From Dehalococcoidia bacterium (GTDB lineage Bacteria > Chloroflexota > Dehalococcoidia > UBA3495): a stretch of DNA of 24,331 nucleotides. Of this stretch, positions 1-7,660 are shown piece by piece. The notes under the pieces are model-generated. The model was not told the origin of the DNA, ran no database searches, and saw nothing but the letters and a program-made list of their open reading frames with translations. The translations under genes were made by a program, and so were the position numbers. The DNA is taken from contig JASMCQ010000099.1 of the NCBI GenBank assembly GCA_030753265.1, positions 1 through 24,331 of the forward strand, written 5' to 3'. Positions within the stretch are counted from its first letter, which is position 1, and each line of letters begins with the position of its first letter.

Positions 1-1
1 A

Positions 2-640
2 GAAAAATACGCCCTTCTGCCCGATGAGATCGACCGGGAGAGCTTCAGGAGAGTCGAGGCCAGCCTGCCCGATTCCCTATCCCTGTCTCCCGACGAACGG
101 TACCTGGTGTGCCGCATAGTGCGGGCCGAAGGGGACCCAGAGATCGCCCGAGCGGTCCGGTTCAGCCCCGGCGCCGTGGAACGGGGAGTGGCCGCCCTAC
201 AAACCGGAGCCCAGGTCATCACCGATGTCCGGATGGTGGAAGTTGGGATCTCCAAGGCGTTGCTTTCTAGCCGGCGGGTGTCCACTCGATGCGCAATAGC
301 TACCCCCGAGGTGGCGGCCAGGGCCCAGAAGGATGGGACCACCCGGTCCGTGGCCGCAATGCGTGAACTTGCCCCGTACATGGATGGCGCGGTCGTGGCG
401 GTGGGCAATGCCCCCACCGCTTTACTGGCCGTGTTGGACCTGGTCAACGAGGGGCTGGTTGCGCCCGCGTTGGTCATCGGCATGCCCGTGGGCTTCGTGG
501 CGTGTGCCGAGTCCAAAGAGGAGTTGCTACGCAGCTCCGTTCCTCACATCTGCATCGAAGAATATCGTGGCGGCAGCTCAGCGGCCGCGGCCACGGTGAA
601 CACGCTGCTGTCCCTGACGAAGGAGGCGGACACACCGTGA
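2..640 (+). CDS. cbiC: Precorrin-8X / cobalt-precorrin-8 methylmutase, 5'-truncated
   Basis: The reading frame is open from the window edge to TGA at 638-640, so the start lies outside; 212 residues are visible, close to a full CbiC/CobH (about 210). The enzyme moves a methyl group from C11 to C12 of precorrin-8, giving hydrogenobyrinate or cobyrinate, in the cytoplasm. Family blocks seen in order: ITDVRMVEVGIS, GTTRSVAAMREL, AVGNAPTALLAVL, GMPVGFVACAESKEEL and a glycine-rich YRGGSSAAAATVN near the C-terminus. Odd point: where the family normally has R-x-I-H before a GD, this protein reads R-I-V-R-A-E-G-D, so the histidine regarded as catalytic appears to be arginine (codon CGG at 122-124). 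It overlaps cbiX by four bases (GTGA), which suggests coupled translation. The family call is secure; activity is uncertain because of the substitution. Confidence 0.93.
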   Translation, partial: EKYALLPDEIDRESFRRVEASLPDSLSLSPDERYLVCRIVRAEGDPEIARAVRFSPGAVERGVAALQTGAQVITDVRMVEVGISKALLSSRRVSTRCAIATPEVAARAQKDGTTRSVAAMRELAPYMDGAVVAVGNAPTALLAVLDLVNEGLVAPALVIGMPVGFVACAESKEELLRSSVPHICIEEYRGGSSAAAATVNTLLSLTKEADTP

Positions 641-1563
641 CCAGCGAGGTTAGGCGGGCCCCAGCCATTGCCGGACCTGGCCCCGGCTCCAGCCCTTCCA
701 CCTGGGGCGTGGTGTTACTGGGCCACGGCAGCCAGCGAGGCACGGACCGGAGCGAATGCTCTTGCTCTTGGAAGCACTCGGAGGTGCCGGAATGGTGCCA
801 GCAATGCCCCAGCACCCCCCAGGGGCTTAACGAGGCAGCGACCCGCCTCCAGGCACTTTTGGGGCTCCAAAGCAGCCAGGTCGTATTATCGTGTCTCGAG
901 TTCATCCAGCCGTTTCCGGAGCAGGCCATCGGCCTGCTGAAAGACCGGGGATTTCGCCGGGTGGCGGTGATGCCCTTTCTGCTGGGCCACGGCAAGCATG
1001 CGACGCTGGAACTGGACGAGATGCTGACGGAGCTGCGAGTCCAATCCCCCCAGGTGCAGATCTACCTGGCCGAAGGGCTCGGCGCGGACCCCCAACTGGC
1101 CGACCTGGTGGTGCAGCGGGTGCTCGGAATGAGGGGTCTTCTGCCATCTCCCAATGGCGGAGACCGCACCGCCGGGATCCTGCTGGTAAAGGCCGGCACC
1201 CAGACCCAATATGATGATTGCCTGTGGTTGGAGGAGTTGGGCCGGCTCGTCGAGAAGCGTTTGGGGCCGGGCTACGCGGTGGCGGCGGCCCAGTCCCACT
1301 ACGGCGACCCGACGATGGAGTCGGCCGCCCGATACCTGGTCGAAGAGCGCCACGCATCCGCCGTTCTGTGTGTCCCCTACCTGTTTTTTCCGGGTCTGAT
1401 CCTGAAACGAAACGTGTTGGGCGGTATGGACCAGTTGCGCCAAAAGTACCCGGATGTGCCCATGGCGGTCGCCCCTCCCCTTGGCGTGGACGACCGGGTG
1501 ATAACCGTGGCGGCGGAACGAGTCCGGGAACTCTGGGAACGGGCGGAGACCAACGGGCCCTGA
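637..1563 (+). CDS. cbiX: CbiX-type sirohydrochlorin cobaltochelatase, two-domain form with a Cys cluster
   Basis: The GTG start at 637 overlaps the cbiC stop and gives 308 residues, the length of a two-domain (long) CbiX. CbiX inserts cobalt into sirohydrochlorin, the entry step of the anaerobic cobalamin pathway. The N-terminal domain (about 23-170) has the metal-binding GHGSQR motif (His30) and the matching second motif VMPFLLGHGKHATLELDE. The C-terminal domain (about 190-300) keeps the fold pattern (ILLVKAGTQ, then CVPYLFFPGLILKRN) but has lost the histidines, so it is probably structural. Unusual: right after GHGSQR there is an insertion with Cys41, Cys43, Cys54 and Cys57 (CxC-x10-CxxC), which could hold zinc or an Fe-S cluster. 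The open frame extends upstream of 637, but that part only shadows cbiC. A related chelatase role (e.g. sirohaem) is possible, but the operon argues for cobalt. Confidence 0.88.
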   Translation: MTSEVRRAPAIAGPGPGSSPSTWGVVLLGHGSQRGTDRSECSCSWKHSEVPEWCQQCPSTPQGLNEAATRLQALLGLQSSQVVLSCLEFIQPFPEQAIGLLKDRGFRRVAVMPFLLGHGKHATLELDEMLTELRVQSPQVQIYLAEGLGADPQLADLVVQRVLGMRGLLPSPNGGDRTAGILLVKAGTQTQYDDCLWLEELGRLVEKRLGPGYAVAAAQSHYGDPTMESAARYLVEERHASAVLCVPYLFFPGLILKRNVLGGMDQLRQKYPDVPMAVAPPLGVDDRVITVAAERVRELWERAETNGP

Positions 1564-1592
1564 GACGTGCGGCCAGAGGACAAGACGCGCTG

Positions 1593-2804
1593 ATGAATGA
1601 TGGCCAGGCCGCGAACGGAAGGCAAGAAAGCGAATACAGCCTCCCGACGGTTAGGGGACGAGGGCTTCGCACCGGCTACACAACCGGTGCCTGCGCCGCA
1701 GCGGCAGCCAAGGCGGCCACCTTGGCGCTGCTCACCGGCAACCCCGTCGGCGAGGTCTCGATTCATCTCCCCATCGGCCGGGACGTCACGATGCGCGTGC
1801 ATCGGTGTGAGTGGGCCGGCAACGGCAAAGCCGTCCTCTGCTCGACCATCAAGGACGGCGGCGACGACCCCGACGCGACCCACGGCGCGGAGATTTGCGC
1901 CACCGTTTCCTTAGACCCTGAGGCTACAGGGGAGGTCCGAATCGTGGGAGGCCTCGGCGTGGGAACGGTGACCCGGCCCGGCACCGGCATCGCTATCGGC
2001 GAGCCCGCGGTCACGCGCGTGCCCCGGCGGATGATCATTGAGTCGGTGCGGGAGGCCGCCGGCAGCCAGGGACTGGGAGCGGAGGCCGGCTTCATCGTGC
2101 AGGTTTCAGTCCCCGGCGGAGAGGAAATCGCCAAGAAAACGACCAACGCCCGCCTGGGAATAATGGGCGGCATTTCCATCCTGGGCAGTACTGGCGTGGT
2201 CCAGCCTTACTCGACGGCGGCGTGGCGGGCCAGCGTCCATATGGCCATCGACGTGGCGTCGGCCAACGGGCTGCCTCACCTGGTACTGTCCACCGGCACC
2301 CAGAGCGAGGCCTTCACCAAACAGTGCCTGGACTTGCCTGAAATGGCCTACATCGAAGCCGGCATCTTCAGCGGCCCGGCACTCAAGCGCTGCGTCACCC
2401 GGAAGGTCGCCCGGGCCACCCACGCGGGCATGGTGGGAAAGCTTTCGAAAATGGCCATGGGCTATTTCGTTACTCACGTCGCCGGCAACAAGGTGGATTG
2501 CACGTTCCTGGCGTCGCTGGCCGCCGAGTGCGGCGCCTCCCCACAAGTCCAAGAGGAGATGCGCCTGGCCTCCAGCGCCCGCCACTTTCAGGAGATTGCC
2601 CAGGCCCACGGCCTGCTGGCGGTGTTCCCCCTCATGTGCCGGCTGGTCTGCGACGAAAGCCTGAAGCTCCTGGGCGCGGACTCCGCCGCGCTGATCGTCG
2701 ATGCTCTGTGCTTCGACTTCGACGGGTCGTTGCTGGGGTGGGCCTCCACTTCTCCCGGCGGCATCCCGCTGGTGGCTTCATCGGGCGCGGCCCCCGATGG
2801 TTAA
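1593..2804 (+). CDS. cbiD: Cobalt-precorrin-5B C1-methyltransferase CbiD
   Basis: The ATG at 1593, with AGAGGA about 12 bases upstream, gives 403 residues (family usually about 360-400). CbiD methylates C1 of cobalt-precorrin-5B with S-adenosylmethionine in the anaerobic branch and is a hallmark of that branch. The diagnostic N-terminal block LRTGYTTGACAAAAAKAA is present at about residues 24-41. Further conserved stretches follow: a glycine-rich GGLGVGTVTRPGTGI region, IGEPAVTRVPR, and GILG/GGISILGSTGVVQPYS in the middle. The frame is open further upstream to about 1218, but that portion overlaps cbiX and is not CbiD-like. The stop codon overlaps the cbiT start by 8 bases, so translation is probably coupled. 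No defect is seen. Confidence 0.96.
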   Translation: MNDGQAANGRQESEYSLPTVRGRGLRTGYTTGACAAAAAKAATLALLTGNPVGEVSIHLPIGRDVTMRVHRCEWAGNGKAVLCSTIKDGGDDPDATHGAEICATVSLDPEATGEVRIVGGLGVGTVTRPGTGIAIGEPAVTRVPRRMIIESVREAAGSQGLGAEAGFIVQVSVPGGEEIAKKTTNARLGIMGGISILGSTGVVQPYSTAAWRASVHMAIDVASANGLPHLVLSTGTQSEAFTKQCLDLPEMAYIEAGIFSGPALKRCVTRKVARATHAGMVGKLSKMAMGYFVTHVAGNKVDCTFLASLAAECGASPQVQEEMRLASSARHFQEIAQAHGLLAVFPLMCRLVCDESLKLLGADSAALIVDALCFDFDGSLLGWASTSPGGIPLVASSGAAPDG

Positions 2805-3447
2805 CGAACAACCCGGCGCCGCCTCCCCGGAGCGGGAAGTGAGTCCCGAGATTGGATTTGACCGGGCCCTTGGCCTGCCCGATGAGGCGTTCGAGCAACG
2901 CCGCCCGAAACGAGGCCAGATCACCAAACGAGAGGTCCGGGCCTTCGCCCTGTATTCGTTGGGCCTGCGCCCCGGCAGCGTGGTGTGGGATATCGGCGCG
3001 GGGACCGGGTCGGTAGCCGTGGAGGCGGCCCTCATCGCTTACCAGGGAACGGTGTTCGCCGTGGAGCGGAACGAAGACAGCCTCCCTTTGCTGCGCCGGA
3101 ACGTGGCCCGATGGAGTTCCGGCAACGTTCAAGTGGTCCCAGGCGAGGCGCCGGGGGTCCTGGAAGGACTGGCAGCCCCCGACTCGGTGTTTGTCGGAGG
3201 GAGCGGTGGCCGTCTAGCGACGATCCTGAGCACGGTGGCGAGCCGGCTCCTGCCTCAAGGCCGGATCGTGGTCAACCTGGCGGTACTGGAGCGGACTCAA
3301 GAGGCTTACCACCACCTAAAGGGGCTTGGGTTCACCGCAGAATTGACGATGGTGAGTTCGGCTCGGGGAAAGGAGATGACCGACGGGACAGTGCGCCTGG
3401 ACGCACAGAATCCGGTGTTCGTCGTCAGCGCCCGGCGCGATGAGTGA
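2797..3447 (+). CDS. cbiT: Cobalt-precorrin-6B C15-methyltransferase (decarboxylating), CbiT
   Basis: The ATG at 2797 lies inside the end of cbiD (ATGGTTAA) and gives 216 residues, fitting stand-alone CbiT (about 190-220). CbiT methylates C15 and decarboxylates the C12 acetate side chain of cobalt-precorrin-6B/7. Seen: the lead-in PKRGQITKREVRAFAL, then the SAM-binding loop VVWDIGAGTGSVAVEAA at about residues 64-80, an acidic VFAVERNED at the end of strand 2, and VFVGGSGGRL, which matches the CbiT substrate-side motif. The partner domain CbiE (C5 methylation) is not fused and is not elsewhere in the window, so it is probably upstream of the left edge. The gene overlaps the cbiL start by 8 bases. 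Confidence 0.94.
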   Translation: MVNEQPGAASPEREVSPEIGFDRALGLPDEAFEQRRPKRGQITKREVRAFALYSLGLRPGSVVWDIGAGTGSVAVEAALIAYQGTVFAVERNEDSLPLLRRNVARWSSGNVQVVPGEAPGVLEGLAAPDSVFVGGSGGRLATILSTVASRLLPQGRIVVNLAVLERTQEAYHHLKGLGFTAELTMVSSARGKEMTDGTVRLDAQNPVFVVSARRDE

Positions 3448-4177
3448 CCCGATGGCCAACGACCCGTCTTCAGTGAGCTGCGGCCGCCTGTATGGAATCG
3501 GCGTGGGGCCTGGCGATCCGGAGCTGCTAACGCTCAAAGCTCTGCGAGTCCTCCAGCGCACTCCGGTCATCTGCGTGCCCCACGCCGAGACGCGGCCGGA
3601 CAGTTACGCCCTCGGCATCGTGAAGGAGTTCCTGAATGAGGGAAAACAGGAGGTCCTCCGCTTTGCCTTCCCCACCGACGACGCTGCAGCGGCGGCAACG
3701 GTGTGGCGCCAAGCCGCGGATACCCTCGCGAAGCGGCTTCAGCAAGGGCAGGACGTGGCCTTCATCACCGAAGGGGACCCGATGCTATACAGCACCTTCT
3801 CCTACGTGCTGGACGGCATCCGCTCCGCTTACCCCGGCATCCCAGTGGAGATCATCCCCGGCGTCTCTTCGGTGATGGCCGCGGCGGCCAGCGCCACGAT
3901 ACCCCTGGTGACTGAAGGGCAGCGGCTGGCCATCCTGCCGGCGGTCTATGGGATCGACGACCTCTCCGAGACCATCGCCAACTACGACACCATCGTTCTG
4001 ATGAAGGTAAACCGCACCTTGCTGGGCGGGCTGTCCGATCCGGAGACCCTGGGGTTGGCCGGCAAGGGCCTGTACGTGCGGCGGGCCTCCACGCCCCAAG
4101 AACAAGTCGTGCGTGACCTCCGGCAGCTTGTAGAGGACGACCTGGACTACTTCTCGGTATTGATCGTCAAAAGGTAG
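3440..4177 (+). CDS. cbiL: Cobalt-factor II / precorrin-2 C20-methyltransferase CbiL
   Basis: This is a tetrapyrrole methylase-fold protein of 245 residues that adds the C20 methyl group to cobalt-factor II. The class blocks are clear: GIGVGPGDPELLTLKA near the N-terminus (SAM and substrate pocket), FITEGDPMLYSTF at about 111-123 and EIIPGVSSVMAAAA at about 138-151. The C20 (CbiL/CobI) assignment rests on the combination EGDPMLYST plus IPGVSS and the C-terminal block ending YFSVLIVKR. The ATG at 3440 overlaps the cbiT stop by 8 bases; a second in-frame ATG at 3452 is possible and would shorten the protein by four residues. It is followed after 5 bases by cbiF. Confidence 0.93.
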   Translation: MSDPMANDPSSVSCGRLYGIGVGPGDPELLTLKALRVLQRTPVICVPHAETRPDSYALGIVKEFLNEGKQEVLRFAFPTDDAAAAATVWRQAADTLAKRLQQGQDVAFITEGDPMLYSTFSYVLDGIRSAYPGIPVEIIPGVSSVMAAAASATIPLVTEGQRLAILPAVYGIDDLSETIANYDTIVLMKVNRTLLGGLSDPETLGLAGKGLYVRRASTPQEQVVRDLRQLVEDDLDYFSVLIVKR

Positions 4178-4182
4178 GTCAC

Positions 4183-5031
4183 ATGGCCAGTGAAAAGGGA
4201 AAAGTCTATATTGTCGGCGGAGGACCGGGCGACCCGGAATTGCTGACCCTCAAGGCGAAGCGGATAATCGAGTCCGCCGACGTCGTCATCTACGCCAACT
4301 CGCTGGTACACCCGTCCGTGGTGGACTTCGCCCGACCCGGGGCGGAGGTGCACGGCAGCCAGTCACTCAGCCTGGACGAAATCATGGAATTGGTGATCAC
4401 GGCGGTGGGCCAGGGTAAGACGGTGGCCCGCATTCAGAGCGGTGACCCAGCCATCTACGGCGCCATACTGGAGCAGATGCGGGTCCTGGAAAGGGAGGGC
4501 ATCGACTACGAGATAATACCCGGCGTCAGCTCGGCGTTTGCCGCCGCCGCCTGCCTCAAGGTTGAGTTGACCGCCCCCGAGGTCTCCCAGACGGTGATCA
4601 TGACCAGGGCCGAGGGGCGCATCCCAATGCCCTCGGGGGAGCAGCTACGGGAGTTGGCGGCCCACGGCAGCACTCTGGTGATATTCCTGAGCATACCCAG
4701 AATGGCCAGGATTGCCAGGGAATTGCGGGCCTCCGGTTACCCAAAGGAAACCCCGGTAGCGGTGGTATACCGGGTTGGCTGGCCCGACGAAAAAGTGATC
4801 CGGGGCACCCTCGCCGACATCGCCACGAAGGTGAGGGCAGCCAAAATTACCCGGCAGGCGTTGATTCTGGTAGGCAAGGTGTTGGACCCGGCGTTGCGTC
4901 AGCCGGACCCTTCGGGGGATACCCAAGCCTCATCGCATCTCTACTCGAAGAGCTACACCCACCTGTACCGGCAGGCGGAGTCCGATTCGAAATCGTCTGA
5001 CGCCACCACCCGTAGCCAGGGTGCGCGGTGA
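4183..5031 (+). CDS. cbiF: Cobalt-precorrin-4 C11-methyltransferase CbiF
   Basis: This is a 282-residue tetrapyrrole methylase that adds the C11 methyl group to cobalt-precorrin-4. Seen: VYIVGGGPGDPELLTLKA at the N-terminus, RIQSGDPAIYGAI at about 85-97, YEIIPGVSSAFAAAA at about 107-121, and the CbiF/CobM signature MTRAEGRIPMPSGEQL at about 144-159. The C-terminal segment SHLYSKSYTHLYR corresponds to the SHLY-x4-THLFR tail common in this family; the remaining tail, about 18 residues rich in Ser, Asp and Thr, looks disordered. The gene starts 5 bases after cbiL and ends 10 bases before the cbiG ATG. Confidence 0.95.
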   Translation: MASEKGKVYIVGGGPGDPELLTLKAKRIIESADVVIYANSLVHPSVVDFARPGAEVHGSQSLSLDEIMELVITAVGQGKTVARIQSGDPAIYGAILEQMRVLEREGIDYEIIPGVSSAFAAAACLKVELTAPEVSQTVIMTRAEGRIPMPSGEQLRELAAHGSTLVIFLSIPRMARIARELRASGYPKETPVAVVYRVGWPDEKVIRGTLADIATKVRAAKITRQALILVGKVLDPALRQPDPSGDTQASSHLYSKSYTHLYRQAESDSKSSDATTRSQGAR

Positions 5032-5041
5032 GGCCGCGGCC

Positions 5042-6265
5042 ATGACCCGCACTGCCATCGTGGCGGTCTCCCGCCAGGGCTCGGTGCTGGCGCGCTCCTT
5101 GGCCGCGTCCCTGCCCGGTGACACGACCATATACCTCCCACGCCGCTTCTATCAGGACGATACCCTGGATGACAGCGAGTCCATGCCCTTCGACCCACCG
5201 GCTCGGACCCTGGTCCACCAGGTTTTTGAGGAGTACCAACGCCTGGTGTTGTTTATGACCGTTGGAGCAGCGGTGCGGCTCCTGGCACCCTGCCTCAAGG
5301 ACAAGCGCCAAGACCCGGCCGTGGTTTGCGTGGACGACGCCGGCCGTTTCGCGGTGAGCCTGCTGTCCGGACACCTGGGCGGGGCCGACCTTCTGGCGGA
5401 AGAGGTGGCCCGAGCCCTGGGCGCCACGCCGGTGGTCACCTCGGCCTCCCACGTTGCCGGAACGCTGGCGGTGGACCTCTTGGGCCAGGAATTCGGCTGG
5501 ACGCTGGAGGCGAAGCCGGTGGCGGTGACCCGGGCCAGCGCTGCTGTGGTGAATGGGGACCCCGTGGGGGTCTTCCAAGAGGCAGGAGAGCCTAATTGGA
5601 GGCCTCAAGACCGGCCGTTGCCCGGCAACATCACCGAGTACCCCACCCTGGAATGCCTGGTCCAGTCCAGTTGCGCTGCCGCGTTGGTCATCACCGACCG
5701 CCAGGACCCCGTTCCCGGTCAGCCGGGAAGCTACCAGTCCGCGTTTGGGGATCGGCCCGCGGTGGTCTTCCGGCCGCGCACCTTGGCCGCGGGTATGGGA
5801 TGCCGGCGCGGTGTCCCGGCTCAGGAGTTGGAAGACCTGCTCACCGACACCTTCCGCCGCCACAATCTGGCGCTGGGAAGCCTCCGGTGTGTCGCCACGG
5901 CGGAGCTGAAGCAGGACGAGCCGGGGCTGCGCTCCCTGGCCGGCGAACACGGTGTACCGATGCTTTGTTACAGCGCCGAGGAGCTGAACAGCGTGTTCGG
6001 CCCGCGGCCGTTGCCGGCCGGGGGGTTGGGGGGGATCCCCCCCAACCCCTCTTTACCAAAGGGGGGCGAAGCTTCTGCCGGCGGTAAGGCATCAAGTAGT
6101 CCGACCCCTTCGCCGGTGGCGCACCGGCTGCTGGGTTTGTGGGGAGTATCGGAGCCCGCGGCGCTTCTAGCCGTGGGGAGCCAGGAGCTGCTGGTAACCC
6201 GGGTCAAGACATCTCGGGCCACTATAGCCGTCGCTAGGGTGGTTTTTCCGGGCGGTGGGGGATAG
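5042..6265 (+). CDS. cbiG: Cobalt-precorrin-5A hydrolase CbiG, with a repeat-derived insert
   Basis: CbiG opens the delta-lactone of cobalt-precorrin-5A and releases acetaldehyde, giving cobalt-precorrin-5B for CbiD. The ATG at 5042 with GAGG eight bases upstream gives 407 residues; a GTG in frame at 5021 is less likely. The N-terminal domain shows LFMTVGAAVRLLAP (about 75-88) and LLSGHLGGADLLAEEVA (about 110-126). The C-terminal CbiG/CobE domain begins at AAGMGCRRGVPAQELEDLL (about 253) and ends with WGVSEPAALLAVGSQELLVTR. Between these C-terminal blocks, at about residues 322-350, lies an insert rich in Gly, Pro, Ser and Lys encoded by a palindromic repeat (6022-6070). It keeps the frame and sits in a variable loop, so the enzyme is probably still functional. 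Confidence 0.95.
   Translation: MTRTAIVAVSRQGSVLARSLAASLPGDTTIYLPRRFYQDDTLDDSESMPFDPPARTLVHQVFEEYQRLVLFMTVGAAVRLLAPCLKDKRQDPAVVCVDDAGRFAVSLLSGHLGGADLLAEEVARALGATPVVTSASHVAGTLAVDLLGQEFGWTLEAKPVAVTRASAAVVNGDPVGVFQEAGEPNWRPQDRPLPGNITEYPTLECLVQSSCAAALVITDRQDPVPGQPGSYQSAFGDRPAVVFRPRTLAAGMGCRRGVPAQELEDLLTDTFRRHNLALGSLRCVATAELKQDEPGLRSLAGEHGVPMLCYSAEELNSVFGPRPLPAGGLGGIPPNPSLPKGGEASAGGKASSSPTPSPVAHRLLGLWGVSEPAALLAVGSQELLVTRVKTSRATIAVARVVFPGGGG
6022..6070 (+). repeat. Compound palindromic repeat embedded in cbiG
   Basis: Positions 6022-6049 form a perfect 28-base palindrome (GGGGTT, seven G, AT, seven C, AACCCC). It is followed at once by a second small hairpin, CTTT-ACC-AAAG at 6051-6061, flanked by C- and G-runs. 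This arrangement resembles the intergenic repeats that, when translated, read PPNPSLPKGG or, on the other strand, PPLVKRGWGG. Here it lies in frame inside cbiG and adds a low-complexity linker. The likeness to a known class is from memory; the palindrome itself is directly visible. Confidence 0.8.
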
Positions 6266-6269
6266 GCTA

Positions 6270-6419
6270 GCCACAGAGGCACAGAGGCACAGAGGTACGG
6301 AGATTTAAGGGTCAAATGAAATTAGCGAAGAGGTCACCGGGCACAATCCGCTCCACTATGCTAACGCACGGCATCAGTAGATTTATCCTCTAATCTCTGT
6401 GCCTCCGTGTCTCTGTGGC
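6270..6419. repeat. MITE-like element with imperfect terminal inverted repeats
   Basis: The left end reads GCCACAGAGG followed by more copies of the CACAGAGG unit (6270-6294). The right end (6395-6419, reverse complement) reads GCCACAGAGACACGGAGG and then GCACAGAG. The ends are therefore imperfect inverted repeats of about 25 bases around a 100-base interior that is more AT-rich than the neighbourhood and has no gene. The element fills the whole gap between cbiG and cbiH. I see no convincing target-site duplication. The CACAGAGGCACAGAG type of end is a common dispersed repeat in environmental genomes (from memory). Confidence 0.6.
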
Positions 6420-6435
6420 AATCAAGGACGGGTCG

Positions 6436-7248
6436 ATGGCAAAAAGTAGCGGGAACGGCAAGCTCTACCTGGTGGGACTCGGGCCGGGCGCCCGTCAACA
6501 GCTGACACCGGCCGCCCTGACCGCCTTGGCGGAATGTGACGTGGTGGTCGGCTACCGGCCCTACGTAGATCAGGTGAGGGACCTGCTCGACGGCAAACAG
6601 TTGGTCGCGATGGAGTTGACCCAGGAGATGGAGAGAGCGGCCGTAGCCGTGGACCTGGCGTCGTCGGGACGCCGGGTAGCAGTGGTCTCTTCGGGCGACA
6701 TCGGTGTCTTCGGGATGGCTGGCCCCGTCTTCAAGGTACTGGTGGACCGGGGCTGGGACGGGGAAACCCCGCCGGTGGAGGTAGTACCGGGGGTATCGGC
6801 GATGCAAGCCGCGGCCGCGCTGCTGGGGTCACCGCTGATGCAGGACTTTTGCGCTATCAGCCTCAGCGATTTGATGACCCCTTGGGACACGATCCGCCTC
6901 CGGCTGGAATCGGCGGCCCGAGGCGATTTCGTGGTCGCCCTCTACAACCCCCGTAGCCGAAAGCGCGACTGGCAGTTGCTGGAAGCCCGCCGTATCCTGC
7001 TGGAGCACCGCTCCGGGCAGACGCCCGTCGGGGTCGTGCGGGAGGCCTACCGACCGGAGCAGCGGATAACGCTCACGGACCTGCAACACCTTGAAGAGCA
7101 TTGCCAAGCAATCGACATGGTCACTACCGTGGTGATCGGCAATTCCACCAGCTACTCCCATCAGGGTTTCATGGTCACCCCCCGGGGCTACGAGCGGAAA
7201 GAGTCACCGATAGGAAGGTCAACTGAAACGCCGCCATCGAGTGGATAG
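6436..7248 (+). CDS. cbiH: Cobalt-factor III / precorrin-3B C17-methyltransferase CbiH
   Basis: The ATG at 6436 gives 270 residues; a GTG in frame at 6415 lies within the terminal repeat of the upstream element and is less likely. The enzyme methylates C17 and contracts the ring of cobalt-factor III. Tetrapyrrole methylase blocks: LYLVGLGPGARQQLTPAA (about 10-27), VVSSGDIGVFGMAGP (about 84-98) and VEVVPGVSAMQAAAALLG (about 113-130). Typical of CbiH/CobJ are ISLSDLMTPWDTIRLRLE (about 141-158), VALYNPRSRKR and the C-terminal VIGNSTSY. It is the last gene of the corrin cluster and the only one separated from its predecessor by a long spacer, so it may be less tightly coupled. Confidence 0.95.
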   Translation: MAKSSGNGKLYLVGLGPGARQQLTPAALTALAECDVVVGYRPYVDQVRDLLDGKQLVAMELTQEMERAAVAVDLASSGRRVAVVSSGDIGVFGMAGPVFKVLVDRGWDGETPPVEVVPGVSAMQAAAALLGSPLMQDFCAISLSDLMTPWDTIRLRLESAARGDFVVALYNPRSRKRDWQLLEARRILLEHRSGQTPVGVVREAYRPEQRITLTDLQHLEEHCQAIDMVTTVVIGNSTSYSHQGFMVTPRGYERKESPIGRSTETPPSSG

Positions 7249-7526
7249 GATGCGGGCCGGTTGCCTCTCCGGCTTTCGCCCTGCCAAATTGGGGCACGCA
7301 CCGTTGCTCCAATCTACCGGCCGTCACGGCGCCGCCCCACTGCCTGCCCACCCCTCTCTGCTCAACTCGGGCGAATCGGCGCCACGAGCAATTGCACTCC
7401 AACCCGCACGAAACTGAGGGATGGCGCGCTGTTCTGAGTTCCTCTTCAAGGCTACCCTTTAGCCAGACCCGCAACTCGAGAATCTTGCCGGTAAATGACG
7501 CACGGCTTCGTGACGCTGTCTGGTGG

Positions 7527-7556
7527 CTGGGTTCTATGTCAATCTATAGAACCCAG
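7527..7556. other. Perfect 11-bp hairpin
   Basis: CTGGGTTCTAT (7527-7537) and ATAGAACCCAG (7546-7556) are perfect reverse complements around an 8-base loop. The stem could be extended by G-U pairs. No T-run follows, so it is not a textbook intrinsic terminator; it could be an operator or part of an RNA. Confidence 0.7.
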
Positions 7557-7632
7557 TTCTGGAACAGGTCCGGCCGCATTCTCTCGCGATCGACCCGCTG
7601 CCCGAAGCAGGGGGCGTCAACGTCGTGTGAGT

Positions 7633-7660
7633 CCGGTCAGGCGCCGAGGAGGATGACCGG
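7633..7660. other. 7-bp inverted repeat upstream of the winged-helix gene
   Basis: CCGGTCA (7633-7639) and TGACCGG (7654-7660) are perfect reverse complements separated by 14 bases, about 95 bases before the regulator start. It could be an operator for the dimeric winged-helix protein encoded next, or an RNA hairpin; the sequence alone does not decide. Confidence 0.45.
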
